Below, piece after piece: positions 39,414 to 47,503 of a DNA stretch of 64,000 bases. Source of the stretch: an uncultured Opitutaceae bacterium (GTDB taxonomy: Bacteria; Verrucomicrobiota; Verrucomicrobiia; Opitutales; Opitutaceae). Every line of letters begins with the position of its first letter. Positions within the stretch are counted from its first letter, which is position 1. Position numbers and translations under genes: made by a program. The stretch covers positions 94,579-158,578 of the forward strand of contig CAIOZY010000025.1 in assembly GCA_903862935.1 (NCBI GenBank). Reading direction: 5' to 3'. The notes under the pieces were generated by a model. That model saw only the letters and a program-made list of their open reading frames with translations. It did no database searches and was not told the DNA's origin.

Positions 39414-41072
39414 TCAGCTGTCCGGCCCCACCCAGTCCCGCCCGGCCTTCGGCGGGATGTGGCTCATGGCGTGCTCCGTGAGCGCCGTGATGGTGAGGGC
39501 CGGGTTGACGCCGAGGTTCGCCCCGAGCACCGAGCCGTCGCAGATATACATGTTGCGGTAGCCGAAAACCCGGTTCCTCCCGTCGCAAACACCCTCCTCG
39601 GGGGTCCGCCCCATGACGGCGCCCCCGATGCAGTGGGCGGTCATCGGCACATTGAGCAGAATCTCGGTCACCGAGGCCAGGGGCACACCCCCGGTGGCCG
39701 CGGCCGCCTTGATCGCGAACTCGTGCGCGGCCGGGATGTAGGCGGGGATCCTCGCCCCGTGGGTCGTCAGCCGCTTCGAGAAGGGCCAGAACCAGCGTCG
39801 CCCCAGGCGCATGGTGAGGCGCCCCTCAAGGGTCTGCATGCATAGGAAGATCAGGGTTTCCCGGGCCCAGCCGAAGGGGAACAAGACCCGCAGCGTCCGG
39901 ACCGGCCGGGTGACCAGCAGCCGCAGCAGCGTCCCCAGCCAGGTCAGGACGTGCACCCGGCCGCCGCGGCCCGGGGCCATCACCGTGGAGATCAGGCCCA
40001 TGGCGTCCGAGCCCCTCGGGTAGCGGACGGCCTCGATGTGGGTGTGCTCGTCGATATAGATGCCGGAGCCGATCGCCACCCCCTGGGAAAGGTCGACCGG
40101 GGTGCCGGGGAAGCGGACCCCGATCAGGGACTCGGCGTTGGTGCGCACGTCGGCGCCCAGGGCGCCGGAGATTCGCGGCAGCGAGTGCTTCTCCTTCAGG
40201 CGGAAGAGCAGGTCCTGCGTCCCCAGCGAGGAGGCCGCGAAGACGACCCCGCGGCAGGTGAGGGTCCGGCGCCGGCCGCGGGACCCCTTGGCGAGCGAGA
40301 CGAACTCCACCGCGTAGCCCTGCGAGCCGTCCTCCCGGCCCGACAGGGGGCGGACATCGACCACCCTCGACTCGGCCAGCACCTCGGCGCCGCGCCGTTC
40401 TGCAAGGTAGAGATAATTGCGGTCCAGGGTGTTCTTGGCGTCGTGCCGGCATCCCACCATGCAGCCGCCGCAGGCGTTGCAGGACTTGCGCTCCGGACCG
40501 GCGCCCCCGAAAAAGGGGTCGGGGTAGCTCGCGCCGGGTTCGTCCCGGTCGTCCCCGAAGAAGATCCCGACCTCGGTCGGATAAAAGGAACCCTCGGCAC
40601 CGCCCTGCCTGGCCATCTCCCGCAGGCGCTCGTCGGCGGGGCCCAGCCTGCGGTTGGTGGTGACCCCGAGCATCCGCTGCGCGGTCGCGTAGTGCCCTGG
40701 CATCACCCGTTCCCAGTCGTTCAGGCCCGCCCAGCTGCCCTGCCGCCACACCCGCTCCGGCGGGACAAGCAGCACGTTCCCGTAGGTGATCGACCCGCCC
40801 CCGACCGCGTTGCCGTGCAGCACCACCAGGTGCCTGAAAAACCGCATGGAGAAGAACCCCCGAAGCCCGAGGGCCGGCTCCCAAATCCAACGGGCCACGC
40901 GCCAGTTGCTCTTGGGCAGGTTCTCCGCGGTCCAGCGCCGGCCCTGCTCCAGGACCGCCACCCGGTAGCCCTTCTCAGCCAGGCGCAGCGCCGAGACGCT
41001 CCCCCCAAAGCCCGAGCCGATCACGACAAAATCACAGGTGTCTGGGTGCGGGTCGGTCCGGCCTAGGTTCAT
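39414..41072 (-). CDS. GMC-family oxidoreductase (cholesterol-oxidase-like)
   Basis: A 552-aa FAD flavoprotein. The N-terminal dinucleotide fold is FVVIGSGFGGSVSALRLAEKGYRVAVLEQG; GNAVGGGSITYGNVL and the C-terminal GAVMGRTPEEGVCDGRNRVFGYRNMYICDGSVL are typical of GMC enzymes acting on sterols or bulky alcohols. CNACGGCMVGCRHDAKNTL contains CxxCxxCxxxC, a spacing that could hold a 4Fe-4S cluster and that also occurs in mycobacterial ChoD-type relatives. No signal peptide is seen. The substrate here is unknown; sterols are only one option. Confidence 0.87.
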   Translation of the reverse strand: MNLGRTDPHPDTCDFVVIGSGFGGSVSALRLAEKGYRVAVLEQGRRWTAENLPKSNWRVARWIWEPALGLRGFFSMRFFRHLVVLHGNAVGGGSITYGNVLLVPPERVWRQGSWAGLNDWERVMPGHYATAQRMLGVTTNRRLGPADERLREMARQGGAEGSFYPTEVGIFFGDDRDEPGASYPDPFFGGAGPERKSCNACGGCMVGCRHDAKNTLDRNYLYLAERRGAEVLAESRVVDVRPLSGREDGSQGYAVEFVSLAKGSRGRRRTLTCRGVVFAASSLGTQDLLFRLKEKHSLPRISGALGADVRTNAESLIGVRFPGTPVDLSQGVAIGSGIYIDEHTHIEAVRYPRGSDAMGLISTVMAPGRGGRVHVLTWLGTLLRLLVTRPVRTLRVLFPFGWARETLIFLCMQTLEGRLTMRLGRRWFWPFSKRLTTHGARIPAYIPAAHEFAIKAAAATGGVPLASVTEILLNVPMTAHCIGGAVMGRTPEEGVCDGRNRVFGYRNMYICDGSVLGANLGVNPALTITALTEHAMSHIPPKAGRDWVGPDS

Positions 41073-41319
41073 TGGGGGTTCAGGGGCGCGGGAGCGCGGC
41101 GGCCCCCATAAGTCCGAAGTTGAGGCCCCGGATCAAGCCTTCTCTCGTTTAGGGCAGGGCCCTTTCAGTCGCCGCCCAGGGTCCCAGCGAGCATCAGGGG
41201 GCGCAGTCTCATCGCGGCTCGTCCGGTCCACTAGGCACCTTCCCCGGGGGTTTGTCCCTTTCTTCGGAGGCGGAGCCCCGTCGCCGAAGCGGAATGGTTG
41301 AAACGCAAATCTCTGGCCC
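41073..41319. other. Intergenic region
   Basis: No gene is supported between the GMC oxidoreductase and the FNR-box promoter; short ORFs on both strands lack family features. Confidence 0.5.
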
Positions 41320-41371
41320 TTGACCTGGATCAAGGCGGGGCCGCGCCGTCCGTGGCATAGTCCCCTCCGAC
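41320..41371 (+). promoter_or_regulatory. FNR/DNR-type box and promoter of the DUF2249 operon
   Basis: TTGACCTGGATCAA (41320-41333) fits the FNR/DNR consensus TTGAT-N4-ATCAA with one mismatch. CATAGT at 41356-41361 can serve as -10; the predicted start near 41368 puts the box centre at about -41.5, the class II activator position. That leaves only a few bases before ATG 41372, so the mRNA would be nearly leaderless. Confidence 0.65.
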
Positions 41372-42952
41372 ATGAAACACGCCACCTCCCTCCCCCAGCA
41401 GCCGGTCCAGGCCGATCCCCACCTCTTCGACGTCAGACCCATCCCGTGCCGGGTGAAGCACGGCCAGATCCTGCAGCGCTGGCTCGACCTGCCTGTCGGC
41501 GGCCACTTCGTCCTCTTGAACGACCACGACCCGGTGCCGCTGCGCTATCAATTTGAGTCCGAGTTCCCCGGGGCATTCCGCTGGGACTACGCCGAGCGCG
41601 GGCCCGAGGATTTCCGGGTCAGGATAACGAAGCTCAAGGCGGTCGAGGCCCCCGAGCGGGCCCCCGCCTCGCCCCCGCCGGCGGCCGCCGGGAGCCCGCC
41701 AGAGATCGACGCCCGGGGCCTGATGCCCCCCTCGGGCACCATCAACTTCCGTTACGCAAGTTTGGACAACCGTGGACAACACGCTCGTTTCGAGGGCATT
41801 GCCACCGTGACCGTCTGCACTATCGACCACCTGATCCGGGACAGATTTGGACTGTTTTGGACAGGATTTCCCAAAATTTGGGGAAGCTATTGAGGAAGGT
41901 AACACCGTGGCCAGTTTCTCCATCTCAGCGAACAGAGGGATGCTCCTCGGATCGGTGTAACGATCCGTCTGCCTCCACTCGCTGTGCCGGGCCAGCTTCA
42001 CCCGAGCCAGTTCTGAAACACCCACGTTCGCCAAGAAACTTGCGAAGGTGTGCCGCAATGCGTGGAAGTCCACCCGGTAACCCCGTTCGTCTTCGATAGG
42101 AATCCCACAAGCGGCGAGATCGATTTCTAGGCTCCGCACGCTTGGCAGTCCTCGTGGGAATACCTTGTCCGCCTCCGAGACCACGCTTGCCCGTAAAAGC
42201 CTAAGTGCGGCCGCTAGCGGTGGGACTAACGGAATCACCGCACTTCTCTTACTCTTGGTGATTTCGGCTCGAACGTCGATAAACGGCTGGGTTTCGTCCA
42301 GGCGGATATCCGACCAAAGCAATTGCTTTAGCTCCCCCCGTCGAAGGCCTGTGCAGCCAGCGAACAGATAGGGTAGGCGACGTTTTCCGCTCGACTCCAC
42401 CAGCTGCCAGAATTCCTCACGGGTTAGTGCCCGTCGATGGAATGTCTCCTTCTTCGCCAGTTTTGAAACAGCCCGAAGCGGGTTGTACGGACTCCGCCCT
42501 TGCCGCTCCATCCAGTTTAAAAGCGCCATCGCATGACCGAGATACTCGTTAAGCGTTTTTGTCGATAAACCGGATTGCCTAAGACGCCACTTAGTGAAGC
42601 TATCCGCCGTTACGTCCCGGAGGGTTACCCAACCGCATTCTTTCAATAGCCGCTTCAAACGGCACCTTACATGGACGAGGTGAGCCCGGCCGCGATTTCG
42701 CAACTCGAGATCCGCGGCAAAATCCGCAGCATGCTGAGTCAACGGGAGCAGAGTGGCTTCTCGCAATGACTTTGGCCCGAGCAGCCCTGCCAGCTCCTTC
42801 TCCTCGTCTTCGATAAGGTTTCGTGCCTTGGCCTCAGCGACTTCCTTTATGTGGGTTTTTAGAGGCTTATCGAAAATCTTCGGACCGTCACTTAGGCGGT
42901 AGCGCACACGATAAACCCTGCTGCCACGGGGACGGAAGATGCGTTTATACAT
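41330..42952 (-). CDS. Tyrosine recombinase (integrase), reading through attL
   Basis: Site-specific integrase. The N-terminal arm/core-binding part begins MYKRIFRPRGSRVYRVRYRL; the catalytic domain has Arg in FAGCTGLRRGELKQLLW, the beta-hairpin Lys in TKSKRSAVIPL, HxxR in FHALRHTFASFL, and His and nucleophile Tyr in LARHSEWRQTDRYTD. ATG 42952 has GAGGGGG upstream. The domain is complete by about 41960, but no stop occurs in the element: the frame crosses the attachment core and continues antisense through DUF2249 to 41330. The C-terminus is therefore host-derived in the integrated state. Confidence 0.9.
   Translation of the reverse strand: MYKRIFRPRGSRVYRVRYRLSDGPKIFDKPLKTHIKEVAEAKARNLIEDEEKELAGLLGPKSLREATLLPLTQHAADFAADLELRNRGRAHLVHVRCRLKRLLKECGWVTLRDVTADSFTKWRLRQSGLSTKTLNEYLGHAMALLNWMERQGRSPYNPLRAVSKLAKKETFHRRALTREEFWQLVESSGKRRLPYLFAGCTGLRRGELKQLLWSDIRLDETQPFIDVRAEITKSKRSAVIPLVPPLAAALRLLRASVVSEADKVFPRGLPSVRSLEIDLAACGIPIEDERGYRVDFHALRHTFASFLANVGVSELARVKLARHSEWRQTDRYTDPRSIPLFAEMEKLATVLPSSIASPNFGKSCPKQSKSVPDQVVDSADGHGGNALETSVLSTVVQTCVTEVDGARGGHQAPGVDLWRAPGGRRRGRGGGPLGGLDRLELRYPDPEILGPALGVVPAECPGELGLKLIAQRHRVVVVQEDEVAADRQVEPALQDLAVLHPARDGSDVEEVGIGLDRLLGEGGGVFHVGGDYATDGAAPP
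41372..41730 (+). pseudogene. DUF2249 protein, 5' half (split by the integrative element)
   Basis: First DUF2249 domain (HLFDVRPIPCRVKHGQILQRWLDLPVGGHFVLLNDHDPVPL, quoted in part) then a Pro/Ala linker and the beginning of a second domain, EIDARGLMPP. Beyond 41730 the frame continues into element DNA (to 41893) with unrelated residues. The lost second half is at 47705-47891; joining at the shared GATGCCCCC gives a 537-bp, 178-aa gene. DUF2249 proteins occur with nitrosative and anaerobic respiration genes. Confidence 0.9.
41722..41730 (+). repeat. attL core
   Basis: GATGCCCCC at the left junction, within the codons for L-M-P-P of DUF2249. The preceding base differs from attR (T versus C), which limits the core on that side. 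Confidence 0.8.
41877..41898 (+). repeat. 22-bp direct repeat, left copy
   Basis: TTTGGGGAAGCTATTGAGG plus AAG, identical to the copy at 47617-47638. It lies in the integrase 3' region and encodes SSIASPN on the minus strand. TGGAC motifs cluster around it (about 41762-41860). It may be an arm-type recombinase site or the scar of a partial integrase duplication. Confidence 0.75.
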
Positions 42953-43154
42953 GACTGCCCCCTCTTGCATCGCCCTTTCCCAAATAGGCTAGAAGCGCGC
43001 TCCTCCAAATTACCCAACGTCCGCCCTCTTTGAAGGCAGATAGCTTCCCGGCTTGGATGCGTCTGTAAACCGTCTTCTCGTCTGCTCGAATTTCAGCCGC
43101 GATTTCAGGCACCTTTAAGAGCCGGTCGGAATCCTGTGGGCATCCGTCATTCAT
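42945..43154 (-). CDS. Excisionase-like helix-turn-helix protein
   Basis: A 69-aa protein with the MerR/excisionase helix-turn-helix pattern LLKVPEIAAEIRADEKTVYRRIQAGKLSAFKEGGRWVI. Such proteins bend att DNA and bias the integrase to excision. ATG 43154 has a purine-rich ribosome site. It overlaps the upstream gene by 4 nt and the integrase start lies within its last codons, so translation of all three is coupled. Confidence 0.8.
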   Translation of the reverse strand: MNDGCPQDSDRLLKVPEIAAEIRADEKTVYRRIQAGKLSAFKEGGRWVIWRSALLAYLGKGDARGGSHV

Positions 43155-43645
43155 TGCCGTTTCCCCTTTCCTTTGCGAAGTTGTTCCCGCTCCCACCGAG
43201 AGCCCGGCTCAAGAAACTCTCCATACCAGTCCGGCTTGTCCCCCTCCAGCTCTGCCGGTGTCACCGCCCCCGCCTCAATCGCCCTCCGTTCTATTTCTTT
43301 GCCCCAAGCCCGACACTCGCTTTCTGGAATCATCAGCACTTCCAACTCGCGTACCTCCTTGCTCACCCCAAAAAGATTACGCTTCCTATGGGTAATGTCG
43401 TAACGGAAGCACGTCAGCTTCCCGTCCTTGATCCGCTTGTGAACAGCTGCGCGTGACACAGGGGCGAACATGGCTACGCCGCCCGGTGACACCGCGTGCC
43501 CAAAGCGGCTCTCGATTAGACTGTACCAGTATCTAATCTCTTCATGCGGGCCTGCCTTTCGGTAAACCCTGCTGCCAGGAACGGGCTCGCCTAGAGCCTT
43601 GTGCAGATCAGGCGTGACGTTCACGAACGGGAAAACAGTTGCCAT
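43151..43645 (-). CDS. Putative DNA-binding protein of the element
   Basis: A 164-aa protein. MFAPVSRAAVHKRIKDGKLTCFRYD looks like a helix-turn-helix of the same type as in small element regulators, followed by a charged helical tail (SECRAWGKEIERRAIEAG, GEFLEPGSRWEREQLRKGKGKRQ). The N-terminal 60 residues resemble nothing I recognise. It ends inside the start of the excisionase-like gene (ATGA). A regulatory role in excision or copy control is likely by position only. Confidence 0.55.
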   Translation of the reverse strand: MATVFPFVNVTPDLHKALGEPVPGSRVYRKAGPHEEIRYWYSLIESRFGHAVSPGGVAMFAPVSRAAVHKRIKDGKLTCFRYDITHRKRNLFGVSKEVRELEVLMIPESECRAWGKEIERRAIEAGAVTPAELEGDKPDWYGEFLEPGSRWEREQLRKGKGKRQ

Positions 43646-43675
43646 GACGTCAACCTATGAATGATTGACGCTGTG

Positions 43676-44104
43676 TCAACCTATATTTCGCCCTCTTCTC
43701 AATACCCGCTCCAACTTCGCAAAACACCGGGAGAACGCTGGCCCTTTGAGCTCGTGCTCCCAGACCCTGAGCACACTCCATCCAAGCTTTCTGAGAGCAG
43801 CCCCCACTCGCCTATCTCGCCTCCTGTTCGCCTCTATCTTTGCTTTCCAGTACTCCCGATTGGCTGAGGGCAGCCTCATGTGAGTTGCACAGCCGTGCCA
43901 AAAACAGCCATCGATGAACACCGCAACACGCTCTTTTTGAAATAAAAAATCGGGCCGTCCTGTGACCTGAGAATTCCGGCACCACCCAGTGATACCGTGC
44001 CAGCGCAGCCCGGCTAGGAATCTCAACTCAGTCGACCGATTCCCGCGGCTTTTGATTGCCGCCATGATTCTCGATCGCTCCTCCGTTGTGAATCGATCGC
44101 TCAA
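43676..44104 (-). CDS. vsr: Very short patch repair endonuclease
   Basis: A 142-aa DNA mismatch endonuclease that nicks at T:G mismatches formed when 5-methylcytosine deaminates. RSRIMAAIKSRGNRSTELRFLAGL, GRPDFLFQKERVAVFIDGCFWHGC (catalytic Asp and zinc Cys/His) and VLRVWEHEL are diagnostic. The start appears to be TTG at 44104, since homologous residues begin before the first ATG. Its presence beside a C5 methyltransferase is the usual pairing and implies that the enzyme's product is m5C. Confidence 0.93.
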   Translation of the reverse strand: MSDRFTTEERSRIMAAIKSRGNRSTELRFLAGLRWHGITGWCRNSQVTGRPDFLFQKERVAVFIDGCFWHGCATHMRLPSANREYWKAKIEANRRRDRRVGAALRKLGWSVLRVWEHELKGPAFSRCFAKLERVLRRGRNIG

Positions 44105-44132
44105 TCTCGCCTGCTCCCCCTGTCACGCCAAC

Positions 44133-45062
44133 CTATGCGCCAACAATCTCAATCTTTAGCGATGGGTCCCTTTCGTATCGGTCAATCAGCTCGTTGTATC
44201 GCTCCACAAGCTCAGCGGTCTTGATCCTTCGGCTGTCGCCCTCAAACACAGCTGCTTCGTGGATATTGCCGGCTAGGAACTCCTCGGCCCCGAAGATGTC
44301 CACGCGGTCCGCAATCTCGAGGGTCTCCGCGAGTCCGTAAGCAACAGCCGTCTTCTGACACAGGGTTACAATCATTGGGCGCAACCCTGCACCAAGATTT
44401 TCGCTGCATTTCCGCAATAATGCTTCACCGGGACTTGTCGTCACGTGAATGGCCATATCTCCCCACACGAAATCCCCAGCCCTCCCCTCCGCTCTGTCCG
44501 CCTCAGAAGCCGAGTGGTGCTCAATCTGCCCCTTCGTGATGCCGGCAAACTTTGCTCCGATAAGATGCTGCAACATTATCCCTTCGGATCGTGACCCCAC
44601 CATTTCCCTCTGACGAACTCGGGCCTGTCCCAATACGTCACTAACAGCCGCCCTAACCGAAAGGGCCGCATCAACTCGAAACTTGAATGGCTTCCCTGCA
44701 AAATAGCCTAAGACCTGTTCCACCCAAAACTTTTCGACCTCCGCTAAGTCAAGACCACCGTTCTCGGCATGGAGTGCATTTAAGAAGCCAACATAAATCC
44801 GCATCTTATCGATGGAACCCCGCGAGGTGCGGCCTCCCTCCTCGGAGAGTACCCTTTCAATTCCGTGCCGTTTCAGAATTGCTTGAACGGCTGCTTTCCC
44901 AAGTCCCTTCACCTGGCCTTTCTTTGGAGCAAGCATTTGATCTGGATCGAGCGGCAAGCACGCCTTTGCGTGGTCCGTCACCACAAGAGCGACTGATAGC
45001 GCGCCGGATCCTGAAAACCCGTTGTCTGTTGCGAATCCTAACAGCTCACTTTTTAGACTCAT
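44133..45062 (-). CDS. Putative restriction endonuclease (DUF4928-like)
   Basis: A 309-aa protein between the methyltransferase and Vsr. Its N-terminal GKAAVQAILKRHGIERVLSEEGGRTSRGSIDKMRIYVGFLN and late VWGDMAIHVTTSPGEALLRKC resemble the DUF4928 family seen beside cytosine methyltransferases. A nuclease core may be the region GAKFAGITKGQIEHHSASEAD followed by GDFVWGDMAIHV, where Glu/Asp residues could bind metal, but no certain PD-(D/E)XK motif can be assigned by eye. Its start overlaps the methyltransferase stop (ATGA). Restriction activity is inferred from position. Confidence 0.65.
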   Translation of the reverse strand: MSLKSELLGFATDNGFSGSGALSVALVVTDHAKACLPLDPDQMLAPKKGQVKGLGKAAVQAILKRHGIERVLSEEGGRTSRGSIDKMRIYVGFLNALHAENGGLDLAEVEKFWVEQVLGYFAGKPFKFRVDAALSVRAAVSDVLGQARVRQREMVGSRSEGIMLQHLIGAKFAGITKGQIEHHSASEADRAEGRAGDFVWGDMAIHVTTSPGEALLRKCSENLGAGLRPMIVTLCQKTAVAYGLAETLEIADRVDIFGAEEFLAGNIHEAAVFEGDSRRIKTAELVERYNELIDRYERDPSLKIEIVGA

Positions 45063-46192
45063 GCGATTGCTTGTGCCATCTCAGCGTTAGCCGCTGCCAA
45101 TGGATCTAGAAGGTACCGCCTCAAATGTGCAACGACTGGAACACACAACCCGTCACCAACCACATCATAGGCGTCGTTGTATTCAGGCGGTAGCCAGTAT
45201 GAAGCCGGAAGGCCTTGTAATCGCGCGGCTTCTCGTGGTGAAAGCAGGCGGGAACGAACTTGCGAACCATTTACCTCTAGGACGATTTGCCGCGATGACC
45301 CTCCAGCACTTGTTCGCAAGCAGCCGGCAACACCGTCGAATCGAACCTCCGCTCTCTGTTTTCCATTTCGGGTTCGGCGGTAAACTGTGCCGACGATTCG
45401 CCTGTGTAACTCTTGGGCTTGGCGCACCTTCGAGCGATGCAGTTCATTCATCAGCGACAATAAGTAATCGGTCTCCTGCTTGCTATGCCACGAGACCCAG
45501 CCTCGCGGGTTTTTCTCGATGAGCGTGCCTAGCCTGCGAACTCGCCTGACAGGCGCAGGGAGAGTCCACCAGATCCATTTCCCGCGCGCCTCATCCGAAA
45601 TCGACCCGAAGGCTCTTATCACAGCATTATCATGCCAAAGCGACTCAGGCCCAAACTGACATAGATGTTCCGGGATCGTAGCACCTTGCCGCACCGCTAT
45701 CACAAATAGTCTTGGACGCGATTGCGGGACAAAGAGGGCCGCATCAATGACCAGTGGTCCGAATCGATAATCCGCCCCTGATAAGGCAGAACAGATCGCC
45801 CTGATATCCTGTCCGTCGTTAGACGTTAAGGCACCTTCAACATTTTCAAGAACGATCAAGGTCGGCCTGACGGTCCGCATTAACCTCATGAAAGGCCAGA
45901 ACGTTCCTGACCTCGTCCTCTTCTTCGCGTTGCTATGCCCAATGCCCTCCTTATCTCCAGCTAACGATAAGTCTTGGCATGGGAACGACGCCCAAGCGAG
46001 GTCTGCTGGCGGAACAGTGGTCGGATCGACGGCTGCAACATCGCCTTCGACCAGTTCATTGCCGCCCCAATTCTCTCGATAAATCCGCGCTTTTGTTGGA
46101 TCGAAATCGTTCGCCCATTGGCAGGCCCAATCATTACCCAGCCCCGCGCGGGCCATGCCCCCGCCGGCGAAGAATTCCAAGAAATTGGGCAT
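45059..46192 (-). CDS. C5-cytosine DNA methyltransferase
   Basis: A 377-aa m5C methyltransferase. Motif I is FLEFFAGGGMARAGL, motif IV holds the catalytic Cys in ASFPCQDLSLAG, motif VI is VLENVEG, motif VIII is PQSRPRLFVIA, and motifs IX-X are RLLSPREAARLQGLPASY and VVGDGLCVPVVA. The target-recognition region lies at about residues 190-300. Recognition sequence is unknown. It is the first gene of the RM set and starts 46 bp after the Rep-like gene; an inverted repeat lies just before its ATG. Confidence 0.95.
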   Translation of the reverse strand: MPNFLEFFAGGGMARAGLGNDWACQWANDFDPTKARIYRENWGGNELVEGDVAAVDPTTVPPADLAWASFPCQDLSLAGDKEGIGHSNAKKRTRSGTFWPFMRLMRTVRPTLIVLENVEGALTSNDGQDIRAICSALSGADYRFGPLVIDAALFVPQSRPRLFVIAVRQGATIPEHLCQFGPESLWHDNAVIRAFGSISDEARGKWIWWTLPAPVRRVRRLGTLIEKNPRGWVSWHSKQETDYLLSLMNELHRSKVRQAQELHRRIVGTVYRRTRNGKQRAEVRFDGVAGCLRTSAGGSSRQIVLEVNGSQVRSRLLSPREAARLQGLPASYWLPPEYNDAYDVVGDGLCVPVVAHLRRYLLDPLAAANAEMAQAIA

Positions 46193-46197
46193 GAGTC

Positions 46198-46212
46198 AGC
46201 AAAGCGTTTGCT
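46198..46212. promoter_or_regulatory. Inverted repeat just upstream of the methyltransferase
   Basis: AGCAAA-GCG-TTTGCT, a perfect dyad 5 bp before the methyltransferase start. Its position would let a bound protein block initiation, which fits RM autoregulation, but it is short and could be chance. Confidence 0.4.
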
Positions 46213-46237
46213 GCGCCCCAATGTCAATCCGCTCTGC

Positions 46238-47503
46238 CTACTCGCATTTAACCCCTGGCATTTTCCCGTTTGTTCGCGGCTGAAGAGGACCGGGAGGAAC
46301 CTCTGAAACAACGGTTGATATGAAGGTCTCCCAGTCAGAAGCGCTCGCTCCGATCACCATTCCGCGCAGGCGATAGCACCAATTTTGTCCGAAGCGCCGC
46401 CGTAGGCCTTCGAAATCCGTTCCGCCTGCCGCTACCGCTAGTTCGCCCAATCGTTTTCGCCACGCCGCCGCACCCGGAGACGCCCAACTGAACTGCCGTG
46501 AGCAGCGCCTCCAACTCGCTGCCTCTCTTCTGTCGCACTCAACACGCCGGCAACCCTTCCATTCGCCCCTCCGGAAGTGTAGTCCTGCCTCAAGATACTT
46601 GCCGATATATTCAGCCACAGCTGCTTCGGCTTTACGGAAAGGTAAGAACTCGGAGCGGCCCAATCCGTATCGGGAGCACCAGCGTCGCAGTTCAGCCCAA
46701 CATTTTCGAAGCTCAGGAGGAGCGTTCCGCGCATATTCCTTTGTCAACGCCCTTGCTGTGCCAAGATCGCCCTTCTTACGAGCGGCCGCCGCACCCCAAA
46801 GGGCCTCCCAGTCGAATGCATTTGGTTTCAGGTCAAACGGTGTAGCTACCAACAGGTGCCAATGAGGAGCCCCCCTTTCTTGAGGCTCTAGAACTCGGAT
46901 ATACGAGCGAATCCATGGCAGGCGACGCCGTCGCATTTTGTGCCAACGCTGCGCGAATTCCCTTGGATTTAAGTCTTCTCGCGTTGTCAGGGTCAGGAAT
47001 CCGCACTGTTCCCGGCGATAGTGCTCAGAAAAGGCTTCAACATTCCTGCGCAGGGCGAAAGCACCCTTTCGCTCAGGCGGGCTCGGTGGCTCCATGGTTA
47101 CCCATGTCTTTCCATCCTCAGACCTCCGCCAATGGCGGCCTGCGTTATCGAATCCGTCGTCCTTTCCTTCCGCCTCACAGTCGATTCGGACACCCTCGCC
47201 ATTGTGGTACCCGTAGATGGTCGCTGTCCGGGTAAGCCGATACTCGCCCGGCAGTCTGTAGGTCGCGCAATTGTTTTTATTTCGACTAGGAAGGCCGGCG
47301 GGGCCGCTCAGGCCGCGCTCCGCGCGGCCTGGGGCGTCCCCTTCCGGCCCCCAAGCCTCGGAATTACCCCACGCCCCTTCCCCCGCCCCAACGGGGCGGG
47401 GAACCTCCCGCTTGCTCTGGGCGCTTCGCTGGGGCTCCGCGTCCCGTCGCTGCGCTCCGCCATCGACGGAGCCGCAAGCGAGTTCTGACTCACCGGGTCC
47501 CAC
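46238..47503 (-). CDS. Rep-like HUH endonuclease
   Basis: Candidate replication initiator or relaxase-like protein. RSYIRVLEPQERGAPHWHLLVATPFD contains an HUH motif (HWH) and AEYIGKYLEAGLHFRRGEWKG the downstream Y-x-x-K motif, the order seen in rolling-circle Rep proteins; GFLTLTTREDLN is the usual motif I strand. The true start is unclear: the 421-aa frame begins with GTG 47503 but its first ~70 residues come from hairpin-rich DNA, and the only ATG (before EPPSPPER) would remove about 140 residues of which many look real. A non-standard start near 47280 is possible. Confidence 0.75.
   Translation of the reverse strand: MGPGESELACGSVDGGAQRRDAEPQRSAQSKREVPRPVGAGEGAWGNSEAWGPEGDAPGRAERGLSGPAGLPSRNKNNCATYRLPGEYRLTRTATIYGYHNGEGVRIDCEAEGKDDGFDNAGRHWRRSEDGKTWVTMEPPSPPERKGAFALRRNVEAFSEHYRREQCGFLTLTTREDLNPREFAQRWHKMRRRRLPWIRSYIRVLEPQERGAPHWHLLVATPFDLKPNAFDWEALWGAAAARKKGDLGTARALTKEYARNAPPELRKCWAELRRWCSRYGLGRSEFLPFRKAEAAVAEYIGKYLEAGLHFRRGEWKGCRRVECDRREAASWRRCSRQFSWASPGAAAWRKRLGELAVAAGGTDFEGLRRRFGQNWCYRLRGMVIGASASDWETFISTVVSEVPPGPLQPRTNGKMPGVKCE
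47310..47401. other. Two perfect hairpins upstream of the Rep core
   Basis: AGGCCGCGC-TCC-GCGCGGCCT (47310-47330) and CCCCGCCCC-AAC-GGGGCGGGG (47381-47401): two 9-bp perfect stems with 3-nt loops inside 92 bp. Stable stem-loops next to an HUH gene are what a rolling-circle origin would need. They also overlap the doubtful N-terminal end of the Rep frame. Confidence 0.5.
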
